Positions 48,640 to 62,859 of a stretch of DNA of 64,000 bases are shown in pieces. The notes beneath the pieces were generated by a model, which saw only the letters and a program-made list of their open reading frames with translations, did no database searches and was not told where the DNA came from. The position numbers and the translations under genes were made by a program. Each line of letters begins with the position of its first letter. Within the stretch, counting starts at the first letter, position 1. Source of the DNA: Baylisascaris procyonis (taxonomy: Eukaryota; Nematoda; Chromadorea; Rhabditida; Ascarididae); NCBI GenBank assembly GCA_037389465.1, contig JAZARR010000296.1:62001-126000 (forward strand). Direction: 5' to 3'.

Positions 48640-51600
48640 AAGATTCTCTATTGCACGTTACACAAATGCAAATTTTACAGAGCATCTTATTTTAACGTGT
48701 TTTTTACATAATTTATTAGTCAGTGTCGCATAATATTTAAAATTAAAAAAAAAAAACATTATGCGCAGCATCACTTCTTGCGTATTTATGGATGCATCAT
48801 CATAGATACATATTGTGCCGAATATTGTAAACATTTACCATCTATTTCTAAGATGACAAACTTTGTAAACTACTTTGTAAATTAGAATGAATACTCGACA
48901 GGGAGGCGAGCGGGGATGGGAGAGGGGGATTGAAAGTGCACATCCATGGTTATTGAAGGAATAGTGGTTATTTTGAAATGCACAAAGGAATTTGCCCATC
49001 TTCATCACAACCATTGTGTTAACGGCCATTTGTGCCGGCTTTTCTCCGTTCATTTGGGTGTTGCACTTGCGAAGATTAAATTATACAAATCGAGTAAATA
49101 AATCGTCTGAGTGATGCAGATGAACGCCAACAGTTCTTACAGGTATGCTATGGATAGCACATTGACAAGGTGATTTATATATGTGAAGAAGGTAAAAAAT
49201 GAAAAGAGCTCTGTAAATTTCATTTGAGATGAATTCGATTCCAACAGTGCGAACAATCCTACAGGGTATGGCATACTATTCAACTTGCATTTATTTTCCA
49301 TACTATTTTCATCGATTTAGCATATGTTTCATCAATTTGTAGATGTTCGATCCGCTTGAAGTATAAAGTAAGACCTAAAGTGATAATGAAGTATGACTTT
49401 GCTTTGAAATGAAGTGAAAGATTGCTTCCATATATTCATGCTTATTTTATTCGTTCTGGTGAAGGAAAAACCGCTTTAGTATTCGGTCAGCCAGTTGCCA
49501 ATAATGCGTTTTCGTGCATGTCCGCAGTGTGTTTACCCACTTGAATTTTTTAAACGAAGTTTACATCCAATGTTTCTAATCCTCCATTCTTTCAAGAAAA
49601 ATATAGAAATTTCTCCACATTTGCGCCCGGATTTCTGGTTTCATTTTAAACGCGCTATTGATAAATTCATAAATGAAACATGGAGAGAAAATCTTGCAGG
49701 TTTTCAAGCTTTTCTCTCCGTTTCAAACAACTCTTCCTGAGGGAAGTTATTCGTTGCCTCTTCCGATGCGAAACTGCATTTACAGCTGTAACTCTCGAAA
49801 AAAGAATAATCAACATATATTTTCTTGCAGCGAAAACAGTGCTTACTAGCAGGACCAGAACCAAACCACTGTGTACACATTGAACTCAAGCTTTTATTTC
49901 TTTATTTCTGTTAAGCTCTTTAGCTAGATCTCAAACTTTTGCAGGCGACAATTATTTGTCAGCTATTAGGTGATAAATATTAGCTAGGCCTTCGTGAAAA
50001 CATCGCCCTTCACCTGAACCCGTTAAGAGTTCATAAAGGAGGGAATTGGGATATAAATAGGTAGCCGAGGTCGAAGTGAGAGAGGCATAAATGAGCAAGC
50101 ATTTTTTTGGAATGAGCGAAAATACACTTTTCTTAAAATCGTAATAAGCTTTTCAATTCGTTTCTTTATCGCATCCGACAAGGTGGAACATCGATTCTCA
50201 TCGAAATGTGACATGACGCCTCAAAGTAATAATGTGTTTCATTATGATTTTTCATATTTGTTGGGAGGATATTTCACACTTTATGCAGTCTTTATTTTCG
50301 ACTTCTTTATTCTTTTCTATACCTCTCAGATGGATCTCTAAAATTGTTTTGTTCGTGAACGAATAAACAAATCGAATTCCACATATCGGCACGTTGTGTT
50401 AATAAAAACCATCCCACATCACAATTCAACAAATTACCAGCCACCATCTCCTATACATTCCAATCTTTCTAGATGAGAACTGAATTTGGAAACCCTCCTT
50501 CATGGAATATTGACTGCTTTATTTTCTGATCTACTTCATACCGTTTCATGTGGTACTGCGAGAATTTTTATAAGTCGCATTATGATAGAGTCCACACATA
50601 TTTCCATACGTATTTGTTTGTTTCCTTAAATTCCAACTCGAGAACTTAGGATTATAGAATTCTAACGGCTAATCTACGCGCATGCAGCAACCAACTTATT
50701 GTCAATTTTGAGGCTTATTTACCAACTTCGAAAAGGTTTGTAGATACCCGATGGTACCGGAAAATTTGCACATTTACGACGTAATGTACAAGCAGTTGAG
50801 TCTTACATTCAAGCGATCAGCTTGCAGAATGTATATTTTGCAGAAAACTTGTAAGAACTTACATGTGCACTGACTTGATTCCATCAGATTACTACAGCAT
50901 TACTGCGGGTCTCATTATTTTTTGGCAAGCTAAGGATTAACGTCACGTTTGCAAAAACTCACGTCGTATCAGTTCATTTAACGCTCATCTCCTTGTTATC
51001 CCTTTATATCTGATATGGCCTGTATCATATCAGTTTCACTGAACTGTAATTGTAGCTGCATAAAACGGAAGTAGCGTTATTATTTTCACTGTAGTAATTA
51101 TAATCTAACATTTCATAACGTCCGTTAATTTCATATCGTATTCACCTGCCCTTAAAGTGAAATGAATTAGCTTAAATAAAGAATCGAGTTATCAAGCAAA
51201 ATCCCGCATAGAGGAGAGTAGGTTAGTGCTGATTTGCTTGAAAAGATTGCAATTGAATAACTGAGACTCTTCTTATTTAACGTCATCATTCGCACCATTA
51301 ACAAGGCAGCAACAAACAACATAAAATTTTAAACAGGGAAATACAATCATTTGTTAACAAAACATTCAACAGCATGAGAAAAAGAAATGGAAAACCAATA
51401 GAACACATTTCCTGGGAGTATATGTTTCGTGGAATTTAGGAAGAATTTATTGGCATTTCTAAAGGAAAAAGCAATTTCGATACAATACGATAAAATGAAT
51501 ATCTAAGAGTAAACCTCGAAAGAGAACAAAAAATCTTATGTTTTATAAAAAAAATTTAAAATTAAAACAATAAAGAAAACCGATGAATGAAAAAAAAAAT

Positions 51601-53990
51601 TGCTAACAGAACAATGAAAGTGCGAAAAGACACGTATATAGAGCGCATGCACAATTGCTGATTATGCGTTTTAGATAATAAAGAGAGAGAGAGAGAAAGC
51701 ACCATATTAACAGCAATTAATCGGAAAAATGGCCAACCATCCCAACTAAATGTTTCTGATCGCAACAGCGGATGATATCCTCGGTGTTGATATCCACTTA
51801 TTAGATGAGACAGTTGCGCCGTATTTGGTCCGTTTTCTTTTTTTGTTGTATACAGCTAACTTAGAAAGCAGTATGATTACGCATAATTGATGATTGTAAA
51901 TGAGCCAAAACCATCCAATTAACGACGATTTTGGAATATACCCCCTTTCTTTCATAAATTAAGTGGCAGAGAAGTGATTCTATCGGATGGAGCAACCCGA
52001 TATTGTTGAATCCCCCTTCCTCTCCTTTATTAATTTAGCGAATGAGTCGCTTAGCCAAACGGTTCCTCGCATTTGGATTCATCAGTTATAAATAATCGAA
52101 CTCCTCGGTCTCAAGTGATAACAACTTGAAATCATTTCATTGAATGAAATTTCCTAGCCATTGGGAAAGTGATTTTTAAAAATAGTACCGTTATCGCTGA
52201 GAAATAAATACTATAAAACAACGTTGGATACTATTGACTCAAAGGTTACTATTACCTGCAATGTTGCTAATATTTGCGAGTTCAATACAACCGTTACATT
52301 AATCTCATGATCTAAGAAATACCAACGAATTAACAACATAATATTATCAAACCAATTATATTAGCACCTACACCCGGTATTGTTGCATTCTCTAATATAA
52401 ATAAAACAACATCACATCTTATGTTTGGAAGCTATTTCTTTGTCCAAAAACATATACATCATTAACACATGAACCTATGCAATGTAAACATGCGAAAAAA
52501 CATTTTAAAAAAAAACAAACAAACAAAACACTGCACTTAAATATAAGCGCAAACTGTCACATATAGTTGTTCTCAAGAAGATGTATCTGCATATGCAATG
52601 GTCAGCTCGGATCCCTGCGAAAGTAACGATAAAATAAAGCAATCTTAGTGCATAAACAAAAATAGTTGCCTATTGTAGCTCATAGCCATGACTGCCTAAA
52701 GGGTGGTCAAAAATCCCTCCAAGAATTAAATCGATAACAAAGAATTAGCAGACAATAGATCCCCGTCGGGAAAACCACAACGGAACGCCAATTCATAGGT
52801 CAACTTGCCGAATGCTAGCGTCTTTTGGAGGTGTGCTAAAAGTCTGAACAACTGACCGATGTGTGTCGTTACTACAATGGCATGAAAGAAATGCAGTAAT
52901 TTAAGGATCCTTCTAGTATTACTATTTAACTTGTTTGATTTTGCATGAAATTTTATCACACAATCGATGACTAAAGAGATTACCTTCGGCAACTATTGCT
53001 CTTGTTTCAGAAAGAGAGAGTGAGAAAGATGGTTGTTAAGTGAGTGCATTCATCAGCGATTCCGATTGTAATAAGCTCAGGTCAATAAAGAAATAAATTA
53101 AACATACACTAATACAACGCTGTAGTGCTGCCAGATTGGATTGACAGCTGAGGCGTAATCGCAGACAATACAGCATTTAGAATGTTTATTTAAAACAAAC
53201 CATTAGTGACCAAAAAAGAGGTGTTGATCAATGCTGAGCAGAAGATGAGGCTCCTGCGAGGAATGCAGAGCTCAATGCTGAAAACATCATCGCTATAAGT
53301 GAGCCAGCAAAATGTCAAATAAGTTAATAAGCAGGAAATGGAAAGGCGTGTTTGAGACCTCGATCTTCTTTACAAGCCCCCCCCTGTTGAATCAGGCGTT
53401 TGCACCGCCTAACATCTTTCGTTACCTTTGTAAATTAATAAGCAATGAAATGAGGCCTCAAAAGTTTCAATGCGACGACCAACAAATTAAACGATAAAGA
53501 AGGCAGACATCACAGGCAGACAACAAATATGGATTTCAGTGCATCAGTATAAAGTCGATCGAAGCCATGGAAAACTGCCATCACTTTCTCAACAACTATA
53601 ATGCAGAAGGAAGAGGAAGTAAGATTCCTTTCGTAACATCGTTTCTGCATATCATGGGCAGAGAATTCCTCTCACATTGCTCCCTGCGCCTCAATTTACG
53701 GTCCCGATTCTCCAGTTTCAATTACCTGATGGATAGCACGCTAGGTTGACATGCCGCAGCAAATGAACACCTTAATGTTTATTACGCAAATTACTTATTA
53801 ATAAACGGTGGAAAAGTGAGTTGAAAACCGACCAGCGAAATTTGCACTCCTCGAGCGACCGCTAAGTGAAGATGACATCGAAAGGGCCACGCCGGAATTA
53901 AGTCGCTCTGCTTCCCAATACCCACGTACCTCCTCCATATTACGAACCGTCTTCGGCAAGCGACTCCGCCTCAGACAGCTCCGAGCGTTG
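48640..53990. other. Intergenic region without supported genes
   Basis: Scattered frames of 60-90 codons occur on both strands (e.g. 49,495-49,740 +; 48,835-49,053 -; 52,726-52,992 -) but none has a coherent splice structure or a known motif. A (GA)n run lies at 51,681-51,698. The rest is AT-rich. Confidence 0.4.
51681..51698. repeat. (GA)n microsatellite
   Basis: About eight GA copies. Confidence 0.9.
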
Positions 53991-53997
53991 TTCCCCT

Positions 53998-54039
53998 TCA
54001 AAATGAATCAATTAATGGCCAATGAAAGGTACAATTATA
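53998..54039 (-). CDS. Possible terminal exon of the zinc-finger gene
   Basis: A strong acceptor (cgtccttttttag) continues the zinc-finger frame in phase 0: YNCTFHWPLIDSF and then TGA. It competes with a longer phase-0 frame from tcattttgaag at about 53,990, which would read through about 22 codons to a gtacgt donor. A + strand frame over the same DNA (53,820-54,063) is equally protein-like, so this end is unresolved. Confidence 0.3.
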   Translation of the reverse strand, partial: YNCTFHWPLIDSF

Positions 54040-54767
54040 CTAAAAAAGGACGTGTTGGCTATTAAGTTTTGTGGAAGCATCCAGAAGACTACAATCGACT
54101 TTAGTCGTGGGTTTATTCTCGGCATACTGTAAATTCGGATTTACCAACAAATAGAAGATAAAAAAAGATGAGTCTAAAAATCTTCCTTGCATATGAATAT
54201 CTTCCTTCTCTTATTGTAGTATCGTTATCGTCACTACAACTAACGGACTACTGATATCAGAATTTAAAAATTATTACCTCATAGGACAAATTCTTCTAGT
54301 GTAAAAATGCAATGGTTATATATTTTCCCCTTTTTGAGGAAGGCATTATTACGAAATGAAAGTAGAGAGAAAACATTAAATCCCACCCACGTAACTATTC
54401 CAAAAATTAATGTTATAATATATAAATAAGTAATATAAAAAAATCTGAAAGAAGATCTCTCATTCTCTCAAATGCAAAATTTGAGAACAATGTAGGATTT
54501 TTCGTCGGTATAGCAACCACCCTTTTATTTTCCTTATGGAAGCGATTATCAACAAACTCCACAATAGGTTCACCATGAAGATGGTGACCGCTGATAGGTA
54601 AATAAGAAAAATTTCAGCATCGTTTTCCCAAAAGGCAAGCTATTAAAATCAATAACAGTGACGGAAGATTGCAAGCGATTTCAGACATCGAAAGTGATTT
54701 GAAGATACACAACCATTGCGCATCCCCTCACTCTCATACCACAAACGGCTAAATGTAATAAGCTCAC

Positions 54768-57700
54768 CACTTTCACGGGCTTCCTGGATGGACTACCGAG
54801 TTGATTCGAAGCAACGGCATTTATTATCTCATCGATGTTGCTCGTCGATGAAGTACCTGGGCGCATATCACCTATTGCCGCGTTGCTCATATGATTCGTC
54901 GTTAGCTGTTCCCGTCGTTCTCCCTCTTCGTACTGACCGTCCGAAGAGGAGAGCCGCAGTTCCGCAGATATTCCTTCTTGTTGTGAAGATGAGCTCTGAC
55001 ATTCCCTCGATCCAACATTAGCAACACCGCTTGCTCCAGCATCAGCTGATTCAGTTGTGTAGGCGCCGAAATCGAAACGCCTATAAAAGTGAACTTAGTT
55101 TGCACTATATTTCGCTCTTTTCTTTGTCATAAAGTACCACGATATCGTAATAGTGAAAACACTAGCCGAGAAATGGCAGAGATGCAGCCAATACTGTAAC
55201 GTTAAACCGATACAAAGTACACTGCAAATGAATTTTGTGGCTCTATGCACTCATGGGATCTCACAACTAAATGAAAAGAAGCGAGTATTCATAAAACCAA
55301 CAATTTCACACTCCTCTCCCACATAAACAACTGCTTTAGTGAAACATTTATAAGCTACTTCATAAAAATTTGCAACGTTTCTTTTAAGAATACTCGTTAG
55401 TTGTGAAATAAGCACGCAAGCACTAATAATTCCTGCACATTCCACATCACTTTTGAAGTCGCCAACCTCAGTAATTAACGAATATAAGAACCTGCATAGG
55501 TTCAAAGATAAATTAACTCAATGTCGACCGCCGCTTATGACAAGCCGAAATAGTTATTCTCGGAATCTGTGTCTGCCGTAGTCGTGAGGTCAATAATCGA
55601 AAGGGCAATTGAACGGCGAGAACAAAAGGACTCATTGCCGTAGATTTTATCTAATAAAACGTTGAGCCATGTTTCGCAGATATCAAGTAGAAACAAGACT
55701 TGCATGGACAAGGATCAATGACTCTCATCGCAATAGAATTTCAGAAATTATAAAAAAATGCATAAAAAGAACCTTATGGAAATAGTGGAGTGTTTGTTGG
55801 ACTGCGTTAGTTCGGATTTGATAGAACTCACTACATCACCTACTGTCGATGCATCATCAATGTGCTCATTGCTTTCTTCATTTTCCATTTTCAATCGTTT
55901 TTTTCCATCATATGCTTCCTGAAAAAGATATTAATGGTCGGAAAATTTTCCACTTTTCCTAAACTTTTCCGAATGTTTTAAGTTAATCGCATTTACTGAC
56001 CTTCGATCCTTATAATGAACCGAAATCTGCTTTCAGCGATCCAAAAAACTAATGACCATTACGCATCACATAATGCCGGATTTAATTAAACGCATAACGG
56101 AGTTTGCCAATGATCAAAATTCACTTAAATACAACCATTGTTTGAGTGACTTTTGAATAAAGAAGTTTTAAAATTTCACACAGCAATCATAATTGAACAA
56201 ATAGAAAAAAAACCATTTTTTAAATGAAGAGTTATAACTGAAAAACTTTCATTCTTAGCAATTTTGCAAAACTATTCAGATATTTTTTGGAATAAAAAAA
56301 AAAACCAAAGCAGCATGAATGCTTATTACTTAGAGAACGATTATGAAATTAGGCGGTTCAACTTGTTTTACGTACGATTTCCATATTTGCGAAAAAGTTG
56401 CCCACAGAAAATGACAGAGTTTAAAAGTTGCTAACTGTACAAGCAATAGAACCAAACGGTTGCGCATCTTAGAGCTGGTAACTGACATGCAGAAAGCGAA
56501 AAAAATGAACGAAACAGGAAAAACGGCATGAAATACATTAAAATGAAACAAACCAAAGCAATTTTCGCACGTCGACCCTTGCACACTCTACTCTGCAGCA
56601 ATTCGGGATTTTTCGCACAACGACTTGCCCTGAGGCTATCCAATCCACCATCCTGGAAGTCTTCCTCAGCGAGATTGTGGCATGTACTAAGGTGCCTTTT
56701 CATATTGCCCTGAAATTAAGCATATCATTCTTCCTTTCAAACTTTTTAAGAAAATAGCGATTCCTCGCAAAAACGCAAAAGAATAGCCAAAATATTCAGT
56801 AGTCGATAGAATGAGAGGAGGGAGAAGAATGGTGGAAGAGATGCGGAAGGGTGTCGAATTTTTTCAACAGCCATTTCCCAATGTACTGAGATGATCGTAC
56901 AGAAACTAACGACTCAAAACTTATTTAATTATTCGCCTTCACAGTTCCCAACATTTCAATTCCACTCCTTTGCTACGTTGGACAGAGATCGAAGCACTCG
57001 GAAGCTAGAAAAACAGGGCCATTCATTTCGGCTCTCGTGAATTACAAAAATTCTGAATTTCAGGCTATTGTTTCTATGTGCTCTTACTTGATTGTGCTTT
57101 AACTTGAAGAAAAATTGATTTTAGACGCTAAAATGATTGTATGAGTGAGAGAATTTCATTCAAAAATTCACGCAATTTACCGAAGTTGTCAATAATGGGC
57201 TGAAAACGAAACAACGGTCAAGGTTCAAGAAATACCACCTGGTTCATTGCTAAACCTTACGACATGCTGTATCGTGAAAAACCGGCACAGTAATATCAAT
57301 TACTGAAGAATATACCAATGCAACTATAATCAACAAAGATTATTTTTATCTATAAAAGTGGAAAGAAGCACTGCAACATCGGACCTCGGTATCCCTAATA
57401 CAATTCTATTCTGCAAGCAGGAATTATTTTACAACACAAAATAATACAAGAGATACCCTGTAGAGAGTGACAAAATCACACAGCGAGCATAGATAGGGAT
57501 CATCGAGGCCCTTAATTTCGACAGTCTCCGTAGTAGATAGTTGCAGCGCTGGACTAACACTTTCGTCGAATGCACATATCCACTCCTCATTCGACAGAGC
57601 ATGTGGCTGATATCCGTCATAGAAGGCATCGTTACTTTGACTTCCGCCTGGCAAGAAACTTCCGTCTCCGAAACAATCCATTGGCGTTTGCGGTGTTGAT

Positions 57701-60700
57701 GACGAAGATGCTAGTGATAAATACCTTATATTTCGAGAAGAATTAACTCATATCACAGGAAACTGAACAACATCCTAGCCATATTCAATAAAATAGTAAC
57801 TAGTTTTACAATACTTTTAAGGATATTAAAAGTTTCAGGCCCTATTTTTAATACTGAGTAATGTGTATTGCCTGTGGTCATATTACCTGCATATCAATAT
57901 AACCCGAGAATCTGCACTTCCAATTACTAAAAATTTAGACAGTTGTTTAACAATTACTTTTCATTTTAAATTTCCGGCAGTGTTAGAGCGATAAACTAAT
58001 GCAGCACAATAATATGACTGCATCATCAAAGATTCAAATGCATCATCAAAGATTAAAAGTGTGACCTTTGACCTCAAGTAATAAGGGAACAAAATAATAG
58101 TGAAGTAATCTCGAATACATCATAACCTCAAAAAACCTCTCAGACTGCACTGACTCTGACAATACAAGTAGTCCTAAGTTCAGCTCTCAATGACTTCATT
58201 TAACTACCATCTTTACATTTTGAACAGTTTGTGTCCTTCCTTTGAAAGAATTTTCGTCCCATATATTATACTGGCCACTTTCGAAGATTTCCTCATATAC
58301 TACATGAGTTGAAGAAAACGTAATAATATACGATATGATACAATACTTAGTTATATCATAATGGGCAAAAAACAACGAAGTATTGTTGTTTACTTCAAAG
58401 ATTTCATCTATGTTCCTCAAACGAGATAATAAAACAGCGAAGATTATTCAACTTATGCTAGAGTAATATGTTGTTTTCTACAGTGAAAAAAAAAGTAAAC
58501 AAGAAAATAAATAAATGAGTGTCAATAGGCATATTTCATTTTAGAGAACGAATAAACAGAAAATAAATAAACATCAACTACTACATTCACATATAGGAAA
58601 TAAATAAACAAATGAGAACATTTATATTTACCTTTTCTTCTCGATTTCTTCTTTTTCGGCTTTGTTGATTTCATACACTGATTGACATGCCTTCGAATAT
58701 TACCCTGCAAATCCATTAATCATTTATTTCTTTTCAATGCTCATTTATAAGTAAAGAGTGATGTTGGAGCGCATGAATTTCATTTAACTCTTCAGTTGCA
58801 CGATGCTAGTAGCCCTTACTTTAACTCTTCTAACAATGATTAGCTGAAAAATATTGTCATTGATAAGATCAGCAAGTTGTAAATCAGACGTCTAAACTTC
58901 AACCGCTTGAAGTTCTTCAGCCTTTTTCAGACTTCCGCTCAAAATATATTCCGACTGGACAAAATCCACAAGACACCAACAAAACTTCCTTAGTTGCATT
59001 GCAAATTAATATTATATTGATTACAGAATGACCAATTAGCACTTTATAAAACAGACTATAAAAAACAGTAAGAAGACTGTAAAAGATTGTAAAAGACTGT
59101 CTGTAAAGATAATGAGACTGTAAAAAAATAAGAGATTTTAAAAGAGAACAAAACAAATAATGAAATAGAGAGAATATAACTGATAACCTTGTAGTGGCTG
59201 ATGAAGCGATCGCAATATGGACAAATTGGACTGAGTGCATCGGGAGGTGTTGGTGTCCCAGATACCCCTGGTATTGAGACTTTCGTAGCACCATTCAGTT
59301 GACCCAAATAACTGCGTCCTTAAAATGAACTCAAATCTTTAACCACCAATAAAACTAAACATTGCAATATTTCGTGAGTATAGAATTACAACTAAATATA
59401 AAGCTACCTCAGAAAATAACTAAATGTTGAGCAGAATACGGCAATGAGAAAATAAAAGAAACCGATAATCTCTCTGCACTTCTCGTTGCGACCAATATGA
59501 CCAGTTAGCGATCGTCTTGACGGATATACACCTCGACAAGCCATGCACATAACACGCTCATCCCCGTCGCTTTCTCCGTCTCCACCTGGCGTGTCACGAC
59601 CTAAGAATGCAAATATATCACTTGCAAAGATCACTTCAACATAAGCAAAGGCTTTGAAACTGGTATTGGTGGTATAGTACAGAAAATCTAACAAGATGCA
59701 AGCAAATTTTTCCTTCATGAAGCGTGCATTACAACCCAGTTCCTACACAAGTCGCAAACGGAACCGAAACAAGGTTTAATCAAAGAGGTTATGATGGTCG
59801 ATTAGGCCCAGACCCGACGGGACAGCGAGTTTGGAAGCATCGAACTGGGTTTTATACATTTCATTGTGGTCAATGTTGAAAAATAGTTCCCATCGCTGCC
59901 AGAGCAGGAATTCGAATTAATCTGAAGCTAAATAAAGTTAAAGTTAGCCCCATACCGGGTGCCTTAGGCCGACTGCGACTACGTTTAACCCATATTCACA
60001 TGGTCAAAGATTAAAGTTGGATTTGGTCTCAATTGTCGCTGGAACTGCATTAATTAAATCTCTATACCGGAGCAATATTTAACAACCAATGTATTTCACA
60101 AGACGCTCGTAAAAAATACAGAACGACAATAGCAGACAGCTAAAATTTTATTCAAAATGCATAATAGCATAACTGGCTGCTTGCCTTGCAAAAGCGTTTC
60201 ACTTCGAATGAGACAACAGTTATAAGAAGTAATACTGCAAGAAAAATTTTGAAAGTACTTTTCAAACACTACCACTTTAAGAACTTAAATGGAAATTCTT
60301 TTTGGCATTTGAACTTATATAAGAATGGGAAAACGGCAGCAGAATATGTTAGATCATCATAAATATTCGTCAGCATTAAAGAAAACCATTAATATCGCTG
60401 ATCATTGTCTCAAACCAAAAGAGTGAAGATCAAAACCATAAGTATGCATGCTTGCATGAATGCAGCTAGAAAGATGATGAAGCAATAAAACGGATTATGA
60501 TAATGATAGCCGTTTATCGACAACATAAAACAGATTGGCGAGATCAAATGAAATGGTGTCTCACCTGAGGAGAGGGGAATTTCGGCGATATCCCTGAATG
60601 AAATGCAATGTGCTTGCGCTGCACGACTTGTTCTCGATGATTCCTTCTTTCTTGGTTGTGACTCAACGCTAACACTCTGTCGTCCATAGTCGGCATTCTT

Positions 60701-62854
60701 TGCTTGTTGCATTTGTGCTTCATCCGTTACGACTTCATGAACTCCATTCACATATGCACTTCCATAACTACAACTGAGCAATCAAATATGAGTAATCAGG
60801 TACATTAATAAGTAAGCTTGCATAACTCCTAAAAGAAGCATTTAACAGAAACGAAACTGAATGGGGAAAAGCAGTCTAGTATGATATAGAAAAACAGATA
60901 AAAAGAATCTTTCAATTTCAGATAAAAAGAATCTTTGAATTTCAGATGAAAAGAACCTTTCAATTTCAGAGAAGGAGTGTTGAGCGATGCGAAGTGGCTG
61001 ATTTATATAAAGCCGGCTATTGTCTTGCGCCTGTACCTGCAAATGAGCTTCATAATGAAATATAAACATAGATGACGTTTATAGTGAAATAAAAAATAGA
61101 TAACATGTTCCGCTAAAATGAGTGTTGCTATCGGATGATGAAATAAGAATTAAACGAAGAGAGAGCAACTAGGAAGAAGAAAACTAAACAAATGAGTGGT
61201 CAAAATAAACCATAAATGCTTGAACAGCATATAATCAACAATTATTGCATACAATCGAGAGATCTTTGAAGTGAAGCAGTTTCTTTGCTAGCACTTCATG
61301 AATGTACTGTTCACCTGTTCGAAATTTCTGGATTAATATATCTCAGAAAGTTATATGCATTCTCTCATTTATGTCAATAAACGCTTCAATCAATCAATAA
61401 ATAATATCTTTAAAGAAAAAATCGTTATTTATCAAAAATGTTCACTGCATATTTGCACACAATGTAAAGAGGCATCAATTATTTCTGATGGTCACCTCAA
61501 TAGTTTAACCGCGGCCGCAACGAATGAAAGAAACCGTCGATGGCTATCGATTTTATCGGAGTCTCTGAATGGTTCATGGTAAGGAAGAATGAGCGATTTC
61601 ATTTATATCGGACGTGATTGAATGAAATCATTATAGAATGAAAAATGTGCTAGTGATAATCGTGAATAATTTTACGATCGGATTCAAGGGTATAAGACCT
61701 CATGTTCTAACAACTAGGACAGGATTCGTTGAATGGATACGAATTTTTGATTTCATACTGAAATTCAATGAATACGGTAGTCGTATGCTCGAATATAGAT
61801 AAAGCAAAGATTAGAGGCTTCCGTTTTGAAAGAAGATTCCACTGCTGTGATTTCAACCAAAGGTGCAATTTGTAGAGGTTCATAGCGAGGATGAGGTTAT
61901 TTACGGGTGCTTGAGGTTATCTCCGATCGTCTCATTCAACACTAACCGCATCATTGCCAAAACTGCACGCCGCATTCATCTGACAAGCTGGTTTTTCCTG
62001 CTGATATGCCCATTCGGGATCAAGCATTGTACCATCACCAGAAAGCATCGCGAATGTCGACGAAAATAGTTCTGTCGTACCTGATATATGATCTGAAAGA
62101 AACTCTTCTGAGAGTCTTTCTTCTCACCACCTATAATTGATAACATTTCATATATTTCATCGCTGAATCCACTAAGCTATTGCGAATACATGAAGACAAA
62201 TAATTGACTAATCAGCAACTATTGGAAATTCAGTTTCAATTTACGTTTACATCAAGCTCGAATGAACTTAAGTCGCTAAATCTCTTTTAACTCAAACCGG
62301 TCTGCTCCAAACGTCCACTTCTTCGTCTTAACCTTACGGCCTACTTCTTGAAGTGTAGGAGATGCCCCTAAAACATGTCCTCACCTTGTTGAACACCGTG
62401 ACTTAAGCAATGACCTTATTGGTATCGACCATCGCAAAGACTGGTCAGCACAAAATCTTTAAAATCTCATACTTAAGCACTATGCTTTTTAATATGATTT
62501 CAAAAGCTCGATGATGAATGATTGAAATGGCGCACCAGAAAAAAATTCTAGAGAGCTAGGGAAAGTGAATTCAAGAGCGAAGGGGAGAGAAGATAAATCG
62601 CCTTCAACCATTTGGCTCTCTTCTCTCCAAGCACACCTAAAAATTCTAAAAGGAGCAAACCATTCCCTTTAACGCCTCTCTCCACTCCTTTGATGGTCAC
62701 ATTAATATCGATACACAAAATCTAGACGATCAAAGCAAAAAAGACCAATAAGCAACAAACCACTGAGCTCATCGGAGGGATATCCGACCATCACGGTGGG
62801 TGTCGATTGCAATTGTGGATAATAAGCGATAGGTGGCATATTCGACAAAACAGC
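54768..62854 (-). CDS. Multi-exon zinc-finger protein with three C2HC/C2H2-type fingers (5' and 3' ends open)
   Basis: Eleven consecutive, phase-consistent exons: 62,761-62,854; 61,947-62,092; 60,957-61,036; 60,565-60,773; 59,463-59,600; 59,188-59,318; 58,632-58,704; 57,457-57,710; 56,554-56,709; 55,773-55,918; 54,768-55,080. Over 550 residues. Finger 1 (exon 59.5) has CMACRGVYPSRRSLTGHIGR then NEKC. Finger 2 spans exons 59.2/58.6: CPYCDRFISHYK, then GNIRRHVNQC. A nuclear-localisation-like basic run, KPKKKKSRRK, follows. Finger 3 spans exons 57.5/56.6: CSLCDFVTLYR, then GNMKRHLSTCH. Linkers are Ser/acid-rich, with a Lys motif SIKSEL that looks sumoylation-like. Role inferred: nuclear DNA- or RNA-binding regulator. 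The first exon here begins at an acceptor, so the start lies further upstream, perhaps outside the window. The best last exon is 53,998-54,039 (acceptor ccttttttag, 13 codons then TGA), but a frame starting near 53,990 competes. No specific orthologue is recognised. Confidence 0.75.
58019..58053. repeat. Direct repeat gcatcatcaaagatt, 2 copies
   Basis: Two copies spaced 20 bases start-to-start, in an intron of the zinc-finger gene. Confidence 0.8.
59055..59135. repeat. Imperfect tandem agactgtaaaa repeat
   Basis: About six imperfect copies of a gactgtaaa-type unit in the zinc-finger gene intron. Confidence 0.7.
60891..60974. repeat. 24-bp minisatellite, about 3 copies, at a splice donor
   Basis: The unit caatttcagataaaaagaat plus cttt is repeated three times with point changes. 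On the - strand it reads in frame as Ser-Glu-Ile-Glu/Gln-Arg-Phe-Phe. The exon 60,957-61,036 donor lies in the first unit. Confidence 0.8.
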
Positions 62855-62859
62855 CTATA

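Noticed and set aside
53798..54063. Overlapping open frames on both strands (+ SEDDIERATPELSRSASQYP, - LNSGVALSMSSSLSGRSR)
   Set aside because: Either could be real. Neither has convincing splice boundaries, so neither is called.
61496..61583. Both-strand coding-like patch with a GCGGCCGC site
   Set aside because: Each strand has one plausible splice end, but no phase-consistent join to the zinc-finger gene was found.
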